64,000 nucleotides of DNA, taken from Armillaria gallica. Lineage: Eukaryota; Basidiomycota; Agaricomycetes; Agaricales; Physalacriaceae. Where the stretch lies: assembly GCA_037576215.1 (NCBI GenBank), contig JBANDB010000011.1, forward strand, positions 1,178,001-1,242,000, given 5' to 3'. Made by a program: the position numbers and the translations under genes. The notes under the pieces were generated by a model, which was given only the letters and a program-made list of their open reading frames with translations, had not been told where the DNA came from and made no database searches. How positions within the stretch are numbered: the stretch's first letter is position 1; the number at the start of each line of letters is the position of its first letter. This document shows positions 54,850-64,000 of this stretch, in pieces.

Positions 54850-57800
54850 CTTTTCCGGATTAATCCAGAGAAGGAACCTTAACATAACCAATAGAATAAC
54901 AGCATAGGCACTGTAGTATGAGACGAAAACATCTCTTTCTGTCCCCTTAGAACGCGAGCAGTCTGTTGCGCATGCACTTGATGCTGTTTGGCAAACTGGG
55001 TCAGGCATTTGTGAAGTATTGTTTTTGCAGAAACTTGCAGATCTCCTTCTGAAATCGTAGTGTGCGCTCGCATTACGGCCTTTGCCATGGGCGTCAGCAT
55101 CTCGTACGTTTTCACGCTCATTTTTGTTATATAATCAGTGATGTAGAACATAGCAGCTTTACATGATCTTCCAGAAAGGATGCAGCGCAAGTCGTGGTTG
55201 AATCGACAAAAGATAAGGACCCACTCATTGTAATAATTCACCATTTGATCTCGACATGCCAAAATGACTGACTTCGTTTCTTTGTCGAAGTATGACTCCG
55301 CCGCAAAATCATGCGGAAACTGGAATCTGCAAGTATCATGTCCGTATTTCTTGCACACTTGTTTGTGTTTATGTCTTTGCAATCGCTCGCCACAAGCTTT
55401 AACATCTTCCTCGAACCGTCTCATGAAATCCTCCAGTTCTTCTTCGCTCGCGTTAGGCCCTGGAACTTGTAAAGCGGTTTCAGTTCTAGGATCAACTTCG
55501 GAATTTAAGGGCATATCCAACGGTAAATCGTGCCTAATCATGTCATCAAACAAGTCAAAAAAACGTGCTTGAAACTCGTCTGACTCCGCCATTTTGTTAT
55601 GGACATCCACAGGATTCAAACCTCCATACAATGTAATCAGAAATGCATGTGATATGTACCCCGCTCTGTGAGTTCTCCCGTTCCATAGAAGGATCTAATA
55701 TGGCCTAACAAACCGCCCTTCTCTGTGGACCTCTTTTTCTCAAAATCCCAACCAAACAGATATTCTATAACGCAGCGAATGGAGAAGTTAAAGAAGTCCA
55801 GGGCAGCTACAGGGTCTTCTGCCAAGCGCATTCCTCTTTTAACAGATTCAACCATCTCCGGCATCCGTACATCGAGGTCGATTGTCTCGTCACCCCACAT
55901 AAGCTGAAACAGCGGACTGTGTGCTGGATTAGGATTAGCTGTAAAGAACAAGTGAGGCACGCCGAAATGCCCGACGTAGGATCTGATCTTGTTGCGGTAC
56001 ATAATTTTTGAAGCTTCGGACCCGCTGACTTTCGCAGCAATAGTTTTAACTTGACTTAGCAAAGTGAAGACTCGTTTTTGTTCTGAAGTCAACGACTGAA
56101 CATTGCCTTCCTGCTCTAGGTGCACAGCCACGTCCAAGAGCGTCTGCGGTTGTACGTTCACAATATCCCTCACGACAGTTTCGGAGTTCGTGCTTCCAAC
56201 AGCAAAGTGAGTGTGAAGATGAACTTGGCGGCATTGGTATATATTTAGAGCGACGAAGATAAAGGAGTTATGTATCCTAAAAGACTTGTCCGCAATGTCC
56301 AAATAATAGTTGGCCTGTTTTTGAAAGGAAACAGCGACCTTCCGATCCGGATCTTCAAAACCACCGACGCCATACGGAAACAAAGTAGGAAACATTCCCA
56401 TCATCAGCTTTGGGTTGTTATATTCATTAACAGGAGCTTCACCGCAAAATATGGTCAGATCAGGCCTCTTGCCCGGATGAGCCACCGAGTTTCTCAAAGC
56501 CGCTGCGGTAAAAGTACGGCCCTGCACCTTCACGGATTCAACGTCTGACACACCCATCCGCTCTAACAGTGTCATTTCTTGACCTTCATACAATGCATCC
56601 TGTGCAGCCTCACCGGCAAAGTGCTGTTCGAAGCCAGCAGTTTCCTCTTCAAACAGAAGTTCAGCTTCTTCTTGGGTCCGCTCCTCGTGTATAACCCGCG
56701 CCTCCAAGCCTGGAATAACATCGTCGTCCGCATACATGTTAAGGTGTTCTTCACAGAGTCTGATGGATTCATATAAGGGGTTGTTTTTCGAAAGCCACAT
56801 TAGGAATCGCCACACTTTATCTTTGCGTATCTTGTATACGGTGCCCAGGCAGGACTTTATGGACTGCTTCTGTCCTACGAACACAATACCAAGTAACCCG
56901 TTGACGTCCGCAGGTGTCCGGGGCAAAACAGAGGCCGTGGAAACGAGATTCAAGTCGTGCGTGCACGTGTTGCCGTGAAAAACTCTGGGTTGCCTCTTAT
57001 CAGACGCCTTACCATAGAGTCGAGAAACCTGTATTGTACAACGGTACACGGCGCACACCATCTCTTCCACCCATGTCAGATCATGAAACTCTTCAGGGAG
57101 AAGGCCTCGAAACATGCGATTCCGTAGAGCATACTTTGGCAAGGAACTGGATTTTAATCTTCATTCGCACTCCAGACACACGATAAGCTTTTTGTCAACC
57201 TAGCCGGCTCCATCCAACATGTATCTAGCCAAAACAGGATGGTCAAGTGGAGTGACACCCCGATCGTTGTCTTCAAATTTCAAGAGGTGAAAGTTTAGTC
57301 TCTTACAAACTCTTTCAATCTCAGTCTCTTCATAGATGTTAGTCTTCAGTGGATCACCACGTTTGAGTTCACGAGTGCAAACCGCACAAGTTCGACTTTT
57401 GATCCATTTCATGCCATCTCGAAATTGCCGCGCGCAATGCAACTTAGTTTCCAAATCTACGGGCTGTGGCCAGTTCTTTTCCACGTTGTCAAAGTGCTCG
57501 GCAATGTGAGCAGCGGCGGTCGCACGGGACGCTATACGAATGTTTCATCTCTTCTCCACACAGTTCCTGCGACGCATGGGAGGCATGACCGACGCGCAAA
57601 GATCACGCCCAAATTCGTAATCCATAACATCGCAGATGCCATAAAGTGATTGGTAATTAGCATCAGGAACGTAGCAGTTTAAAATCGAGCCGATAAGTGG
57701 TGGAGGTACAACAAGAAGCTCATTCCAGCGTTCCAACATCGACAACCGCAGCGCCTCTCTCAGTTCTTCTCTTGGGGCTGACAGTAAGCATTTTCGCTGA

Positions 57801-58717
57801 GAGTGATGAACCAACTCTAAACACGGCTTTAATCGTGACAATGGGATTGATTTCACATGAGTATTAAACCTCGCTTCATTCAACTCAGGATCGACGTAAC
57901 CTAATTCGCTGTTAACGGTGCGAATGTTGCTTATGAAGCAGGGATCACCCAGCTGAGGGCGGACTATGGCAGGAAACACCTTATCGCCTAGCAGTTGCTG
58001 GAAAAGGCGGAACGTAACCACCTTCCGACAGAAATTATCCTTCAGCGGTATTTCCGCAGGTAGCATCAAAGTTTTATCGTCCGTGACTGCAACCCGCTGC
58101 ACTAGTTCGATGAATTTGTCAACAACAAAGCCTAGTACCTGGTCGCGACGACGCTGATGCCGTGGCACAGAAATGTGGGACAGGATATTCCGGACGCTGA
58201 TTCCCTCGAAGCCGTCCAGCAACTGCTCTCTCGTCATAAAGATCCAGGCTGAGTTGCATTGCTCCATATGCGCTTCACAACACCGAGGATGAAAACCTTG
58301 GCTCTCGATAAAGGTTCTTGTCAAACAAATTCTTTTATTATCAACAAGATTCTCAATAATGAACATGTCTTCTATAAAATGTACACGTGCACACTTCCAA
58401 CCTGAATAAAACATGAAGCATTGTTGCAACCAAGCAATCACACCAGAGACCGTAGAGAAAACATCAGGATGGAATTCTGGGTGATATAGGGGGTCATAAT
58501 ACAGTGGGTACAAAGCGAATAACTGCCTATCATCCATTTCAGGAACATTGGCCTCCAACAATACTCGAGGTAAGTGGCAGGGAATCTTGTTCAAAGTAAA
58601 GGACATGATATTGACGCGCTGAACGCTAAAACGTGGAACGCAAAGCGTCATCGCTGAGCAACTAAAACGTCGTTGACACCTACAACAAAGATAGCTGTAC
58701 GCAAGGGAAGTTAGCAA
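54850..58717 (-). mobile_element. Decayed Helitron (Rep part only)
   Basis: Reading from 58717 leftward: an N-terminal region (58717-57545), then a C-x2-C-containing segment (57484-57200, RTCAVCTREL), then the Helitron helicase-like/Rep core (57142-55637 and 55631-54879). Landmarks are LPKYALRNRMFRGLLPEEF, HLFFTANPNPAHSPL, GLLGHIRSFYGTGELTERGTY with the HUH triad HMH, and the double-tyrosine motif FYITDYITKMSVKTY. Such proteins nick and replicate DNA in rolling-circle transposition. Breaks: a stop near 57545, two in-frame stops between 57202 and 57143, a one-base deletion right after HMHF (about 55635), and complete loss of the Pif1-type helicase domain. Exact element ends were not determined. 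Confidence 0.88.
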
Positions 58718-60180
58718 AACAAGCCACCACGTTTAATTCCATACTCTGATACGCGACGCCGTCCTGAAAAAAAAAGTCTGTTAGCACACACAACAAACAC
58801 ATATTGGGGACGTACAGAGAGCTGAGGTTGAGTTCGTGAGGATGATCATTGACCACAACTCTTTTATAGCCGAGGGATCGTCACCAGCTGAAACAGACGG
58901 CCTAAACCTGTCTCAGACTTAACGGCTCGATACTCATGCTTGGGGGTTGCTACTGATAGCAACTGCTACCGACCGGAGTTTGAACTGAGTCGGAATTATG
59001 CCGGAATTTCCCGCTTGAGGCGTGATGCCATTGGTCTCGCAACTGGTAGTTCTTGCACTGGCTGCCTCCTGCTCTCTACCGCAGCCAGATATTTGCCAGA
59101 GATCTCTTTGAGTGATTATATCCTCAGTACTTGAATATTTATGAATCTCCCTCATTTCAAGGCCATAATTTTTACTTTATCTTATCCATGAAAGGAAATA
59201 GCTTCAGTCTCGCGAGGAGAAAAATTTCTGATATCAAAAGTCCATTTACTGTAAATTACCCTCAAGCAAGATCTAAATTGAAGGTGCCGACAGCCAGTCG
59301 ATGTTGAATGCTCTCACTGCGACAGCGAGCACCGATAAATCACCGCGGCAGTGAACCGCATTTGGCTGAAATTTAAAACTCCGGTCAGTAGCAACTTGGC
59401 TGCTACGATTCGCAAAAGGCCCACAAATTACTCAACTGCCCGGAGGGCCCGGAAAATTTAGGGTGTATTCTATGTGCATGAATAAGCTTGAATTAAAATT
59501 TCGAGCACCAGAAACTGAATGCATCCCTTGTGTTTAATGAATCCGCTACTGAACGGCAGGTCTGCCGCTTGATGTGGCTGTGCCTCAGGCATCAGAAAGG
59601 TCCACAGAGCGCCGTTTTTCACCATCCTCTTTGACTTCGCGTTTCTGGCACTCAAAAATTATTTTAGAATTTGCAGTTAGGTCTTCTGAAACTTTCCTCC
59701 TTTCCCTTTTCTTTCTCTCTCTTTTTTCTTTTTCTTTTTCTTTTCTTTTTAATTTTTTCTCAGACCGACCCACAAGCATCAGTAGCGAGCCGACTTAACG
59801 GGGACTGTCGGGAAGATAAATTTGGTTCAGAAGATCAAGCGTGCGAAACCAAATATGACCAACTAGCCCCTGCCAACGCCCTATGGTGGTCGATCGGTCA
59901 TTATCTCGGGTTTAAAGATTTGTATTTACACAAGTCTAATTGGTAAGAGGTCATTGCATTTCGGCTCTCTGCCCTTTCCTCATGCCTCCCACAGGCGTTG
60001 GCCGCTCCAGCGCACGTAATCTACCATATTCAGGATATGTGGTCTCAGCCTCCCCATGGGAGCCTCCCCCGGGAGTCTTAGCCGTCTCACTAGTGAGTAC
60101 ATGCCACAAATTTTCATATTCACAGGATTAAACGGGCTTCCAGTATCCTCCCCATGTCTCTCTTTCCTTTGGACTATGTG
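58718..60180. other. No gene; repeat-rich intergenic sequence
   Basis: Contains an inverted repeat pair at 58946-58981 and 59371-59395 (GTTGCTACTGA...GACCGGAGTTT), and a pyrimidine tract of T/C runs at 59697-59760. The upstream end of the Helitron may lie here. No gene was recognised. Confidence 0.4.
59697..59760 (+). repeat. Low-complexity CT/T-rich tract
   Basis: An almost pure pyrimidine run (TTTTTCTTTTTC units). Frames across it (Ser/Phe/Leu repeats, or Lys/Glu/Arg on the other strand) are artefacts of composition. Confidence 0.8.
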
Positions 60181-60232
60181 TACCTGGTAGTCTCAGCATG
60201 AACACTTACCGCTCTCGCTGAACTACCAGGTA
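60181..60232. other. Strong hairpin (inverted repeat)
   Basis: TACCTGGTAGTCTCAGC and GCTGAACTACCAGGTA pair over 16 bases with one bulge, leaving a loop of about 19 bases. On the minus strand the segment TAGTTCAGCGAGAGCGG resembles a tRNA D-arm/A box, but no cloverleaf or B box completes it. Confidence 0.55.
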
Positions 60233-60365
60233 CGAACTTTTCTTTCTTATGTAGTTTTTTCGTGTGGACTCACTCGGGCTCTTGACAGAGCACAGTTTTT
60301 CTCGTACAATCTAATAAACCAATTTATTCATTGTCTCTAAGACTCAGCCTACTAGCTATCAGACT

Positions 60366-60782
60366 ATGTCCTCTGAATCCAATGCATCTACTCAACCCTC
60401 AAACAACATGCCTGCCACTGGAGGCTTGACTCAGCCAACAGCAACTACTGGGGGCGCCAGACACTTCTGTAGCCCTGAAGGATCGCCTGCTCCCCCAGAT
60501 GCTCCCCAGGCCCAAGTCACCATCCAGTGCGACGCTGTTGTTGAGACTTACCGCACGGGTGTCAACCCTTCAAAACCGGATGTCCTTGCCCAAATCATCT
60601 GTGTGCTCACCAACTTCTTCAATGCAAGGCCTGGACATGATGCAGATTTCAATAATGCCCTCCGGGTCTACGTCGAGATGCTCAACAACTATGAGAATGA
60701 GCAACGCATCCTCCATCGTGAGGGAGAGAACCAGCTGCGAGCCAGGGCTGGGAATGAAACGGAAGAGGGGAGACCAGGTTGA
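60366..60782 (+). CDS. Hypothetical protein, possibly retroelement-derived
   Basis: A 138-codon frame. The N-terminus is Ser/Thr/Gln/Asn/Pro-rich and disordered. From about residue 55 there is a helical domain (VVETYRTGVNPSKPDVLAQI, NNALRVYVEMLNNYENEQRI). After RARAG the +1 frame continues with a basic stretch (KRKRGD, then STKKRMTKEMKEE), so a one-base shift may separate a helical domain from a nuclear-localisation-like tail. The layout recalls N-terminal regions of some fungal retroelement proteins, but this is a weak impression and no reverse transcriptase follows. Confidence 0.4.
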   Translation: MSSESNASTQPSNNMPATGGLTQPTATTGGARHFCSPEGSPAPPDAPQAQVTIQCDAVVETYRTGVNPSKPDVLAQIICVLTNFFNARPGHDADFNNALRVYVEMLNNYENEQRILHREGENQLRARAGNETEEGRPG

Positions 60783-62640
60783 CCTTGAGCTGCCGATTTC
60801 CACGAAGAAGAGGATGACGAAAGAGATGAAAGAGGAGAGGTATCCGAGCCTGAAGAGCCAGGCCTTATATCCCTTATAGTTAATTAATTGACTGCAGTAG
60901 TAGTTTATCCGTAATGTATTAATGACTGTACATGTAGTCGATGCCTAATTAATTAATACCACTGCAGTGACTGGCAGCAGCTGTCGCGCTCAGCACTGGG
61001 GGGCGCTTGCTGGTACGGGTTCTGCGCCCCTCCGCCCATTGCACATACCAAAATAGATCCTTGATACATGTCTTCTATTGCAATCGCCCCCAATATGTTT
61101 ATGCTAGGTCCTGGTGTGATAAATATAGCTCTTGTTCCCTGACCATGTATTTTTAGATCCTTGTTTGCTTCTTTCAGGATCCTCTCTGTTCGATTTCGGC
61201 GTGTCATTGATGTGAGTGCTATTTCAGTCCTGATCATGTTTCACATCTGTCAAATCACTCCCTCCTCCGGTTTGATATGTCAGGATATGTTTTCCTAGTA
61301 TTCCACAAAAACTCACTGCTTAAATTCAGGCATAAACTTTAGGAGTTGTGTATTTTTCCTTGCCATGTGATGTCGATGCTTGCCCACTGTAGGAGACAAA
61401 AATCAAATGAAAATATTTTTTGGCATGTGAGCTTATGTAATATTGCCTAGGACACTGCCACAGCCCAGTGACTTGGACTGCGTCCGCATCGACATCCACC
61501 ACACATACAGTCTCACGAGCACCATGCACAGCCTAATACCCCGGACTACGGCCAACACCATGAATGATATTGAAGCTCAACAAGGCCCCACTGCTGCCAA
61601 TACGGCTCTGCATCCTGAGCGACTGATCAGGAGCCTACTTCCAAAGAAGAACTGGCCTTATAACCCCCATCGTCTGGGTTGAAACAATAATTGTACATGT
61701 CGTCTGGCAACCAATCATCGTCGTCGGTCTTCTCCATCGATATGCGGTCCCAGGGAATCGGGACGGTGAAAAATCCCAAGCAGTGAGGTATGGCGTTGCT
61801 TTGCAAGGTCTCCAGTCAGGAGTAGAACTGCACCTCTCGTGCAAGACTGTGGCACTACGACTGTGCGCCCATCTCGATGCCTGCTGCTGCCCACCCCTCC
61901 CCTTCCAACATCGGACTCTCCCGCATCATCCAGCCCATCTACGCACCCTAAACTCGTGCAACTCTCATTATCTCAGTGGTCATCACAAATCTGGTTTCTT
62001 CTTCTTCTCACAATGCTGCCATTGTTGTGCGCTGCTCTCCATCACGATATCATTCTTATCCTGTATCACCCCGTTCAGCTGCCTCATCATCTCTGTTTTC
62101 GACACGGGAAGGGCAGCGGTGAGGTCCATTTTCCTATTCTCGAACTCTCACTGATGCCTATGACGACCTCGCGATTTCATATTTCGATGGTACCAAGATG
62201 ATCTGACACATCATGGCTGTCCTCAACGCCTACACCCCGCTGTGCCCAGCACATCTGTGGGGTTTCTTTTCAAATTTTTTTAATATTGATTACACTACTT
62301 TCATGTATATAATATGGTGTAGCAAATGCATTTTCAAGCAATGAAACTGGTGAATTCAATGTCTTTTGGACTTTGCCGGAAAAACAACTTGAGAACAAAT
62401 GCCTACGGTACTATGGGTCGTCAACATTTTATGAGGCAGGGAAGAGTACCTAGAAGTATTAAAGTATAGTAGATTGAGATATAGTTCAACTTTGGTGGCC
62501 TACAGAGGAATCTATCAGTGAAAATACTCATATTGAATTAAAATCATATTAAAATCACTAGGTAATGGGATTCAGCAACTCATAGTGAGCCACACAAAAG
62601 GTGGCTTCAAAACTCGGACGTTCCATATACACATGTATTA
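60783..62640. other. No gene recognised
   Basis: Holds a direct repeat pair (TTAATTAAT-ACTGCAGT at about 60881-60898 and 60949-60968) and the first member of a duplicated segment (about 61855-62190). The remaining frames are short and unsupported. Confidence 0.35.
61855..62190 (+). repeat. Duplicated segment, first copy
   Basis: Similar to 63720-63990. Shared pieces include CTGCCCACCCC-CCCC--CCAACATCGG, CTACGCACC, GTGCA-CTCTCATTAT and GACGACCTC/ACGACCTC. The nature is unknown. Confidence 0.45.
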
Positions 62641-63400
62641 GTAGATCTGGATGGATGGGATCGGTCTAATCAGCAGTATTATATATAAATTTGAATATGC
62701 GACAATTCTTCTACAGTTAGAGCAAGCACAGAGCTGCACGGAGGGGTATCTTATTGAAAAAGCCTCAAAATGTAAGAGAAGTACCATTAAATATCAGATA
62801 TCCGCTTCCTATTGCATTCCGGTCTACCAAATTGTACATATATATACAATAGACACTCACAATTGAACATCCCGAAAGCTCATGGGACGTCGGAATGAGT
62901 GGTTCGAGCAGCAGACAAATTCTGAGCTCTCATTCCGCACACTCGATCATCATGGTCCAACCAACCGAGCAGAGATCGAGTGGCTGTGCCTCTTCTTTGG
63001 TGGTCTTTTACCACTGTCTCGAACATGACGATGCCCCGTCTGTTCGCCTGACAGCCCTCTCATGGGCATAAAAAGGTATGTCATTATTTCTCTTCATACT
63101 TACTATTATTTTAGATACTTTTTACGCATCCGGCAGCCCCAAGAGCCCCGGATAGCAACTGTTCCACCCCCCACCACAGCACGTAAGCCCTCAGACGAGG
63201 CAGTGCTTCTCGTGGCTCCAGGACACCCAAGATATCCTCCAGCATTCGATGACAACGATGCCATCCTTCAACGACCCCTGCCAATCCAGTAAATACGCCC
63301 CCCCAACCCCATTCCAACCGACTCAGCCTACCCAGTATCAACATTGAGGGAAATCGCCGTCGAGCACGAGCTTCCTACGCCTCAATGACCTGTAATACTC
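62641..63400. other. No gene recognised
   Basis: AT-rich sequence with short frames only. A plus-strand frame at 63062-63292 contains a Pro-rich stretch, but there is no supporting homology. Confidence 0.35.
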
Positions 63401-63455
63401 TGGAAGATGCCATATCGGCCACCATCTGGGAGCAGGAGCATAATTCCCACAGACG

Positions 63456-63482
63456 AACAACAACAACAACAACAACAACAAA
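63456..63482 (+). repeat. (AAC)n microsatellite
   Basis: About nine AAC/CAA units in a row. In frames across it this produces poly-Thr/Gln/Asn stretches without meaning. Confidence 0.9.
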
Positions 63483-63719
63483 TGGAGCGACAACAGCAAA
63501 GGACAGGGCTTATCACGCTCTGTTGCTGGACCATGGGAAGACATGGGGAAAGGCTCGCGGGAGCAGTAGGAGATGCAGGAAGGCTGCGAGAGGGTGGGAG
63601 GGTCTGAGCGAGAGGGCGGGAGGAAGATTGAGACGTTGACAGTTAATGACGGCAACAACAACAAAACGCTTGCGGGAATGAATAGGCGACTTGGGGGTGC
63701 ATCGAATGCACCTTGAAAT

Positions 63720-63990
63720 ATGGCTGTGCAGCCCCACGACCCCCGCGGCTGCCCACCCCATCCCCAACCAACATCGGGCTGCCCCACGCCAATGAGGTCG
63801 CCTACGCACCGCAGACTGGTGCATCTCTCATTATTTGAGTGGGGGATTATGACTCTGTGGTCGTTTTCTTTCTGGACATCGTCATCGCCGTACACCCGCC
63901 CACCATCCCGACGTCTGCCTTTTAGACATTGTATCACCCCTTACAGCCCCACCGCTCTTGTAACGACCTCACTTTCAACAACATGGAATG
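63720..63990 (+). repeat. Duplicated segment, second copy
   Basis: The second member of the pair with 61855-62190, about 1.86 kb downstream; it runs to the edge of the window. Confidence 0.45.
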
Positions 63991-64000
63991 CAATGGTGAT

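Noticed and set aside
59585..59779. Lys/Glu/Arg-rich 64-codon minus-strand frame
   Set aside because: It is the translation of a T/C-rich low-complexity tract.
60181..60232. Hairpin as a tRNA gene
   Set aside because: Only about 52 bp long, no T-arm/B box and no anticodon arm; at most a tRNA-like remnant.
63385..63639. Poly-Thr or poly-Gln frames near the right edge
   Set aside because: Produced by the (AAC)n microsatellite in different frames.

Overview
The window looks like nuclear DNA of a mushroom-forming basidiomycete (Agaricomycetes). Genes are broken by many 45-70 bp introns with GT-AG (some GC-AG) borders. The families present fit that group: an F-box N-terminus typical of agaricomycetes, F-box/leucine-rich-repeat-like proteins, allantoate-permease-type (ACS/Dal5) transporters, a two-finger C2H2 factor and a Helitron. 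No bacterial operon features, CRISPR, rRNA or credible tRNA were seen. All gene models were assembled by hand from splice signals and from comparison of copies within the window.

Left half and centre (about 1-36.5 kb). This part is built from copies of a three-gene cassette: a 67-82 residue microprotein beginning MSY(T/S)YAFPFPS, a convergently oriented 13-exon secreted serine hydrolase of the TAP/peptidase S33 type, and a GNAT acetyltransferase. The cassette runs microprotein(+), hydrolase(-), GNAT(+) at 9.15-16.26 kb. It runs in the opposite orientation at 25.7-36.5 kb, where it is also tandemly duplicated. A further hydrolase at 2.0-4.3 kb keeps a trace of the microprotein 3' end. Of four hydrolases two are open (10.3-12.5 and 28.8-31.1 kb) and two carry frameshifts. 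Of three GNAT copies one is complete, one lacks its last residues and one is a fragment. Two microprotein genes are complete and two are remnants. An intronless TetX-like FAD monooxygenase (5.7-6.9 kb), an F-box relic, a C2H2 factor (21.1-22.0 kb) and a 950 bp TA-flanked inverted-repeat element (13.99-14.94 kb) lie among them.

Right half (about 39-55 kb). This is a second duplicated block: two nearly colinear four-exon ACS transporters, one intact F-box/LRR-like gene with two decayed relatives, and three copies of a small coiled-coil gene (one intact). A 382 bp hAT-type MITE with 8 bp target duplications sits inside one F-box pseudogene.

Right edge (about 55-64 kb). A decayed Helitron retains the Rep half (HUH and Y2 motifs) but has lost the helicase; a frameshift falls just after the HUH motif and several in-frame stops lie upstream. 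Beyond it are low-complexity, repeat-rich sequence and an unidentified 138-codon frame.

The most interesting observation is the microprotein-hydrolase-GNAT cassette. The convergent microprotein/hydrolase pairing can be traced at all four hydrolase loci, the microprotein has very short phase-0 exons, and each intact microprotein copy uses a putative GC-AG intron at a different position. A shared function is inference only; the shared architecture is visible in the sequence.
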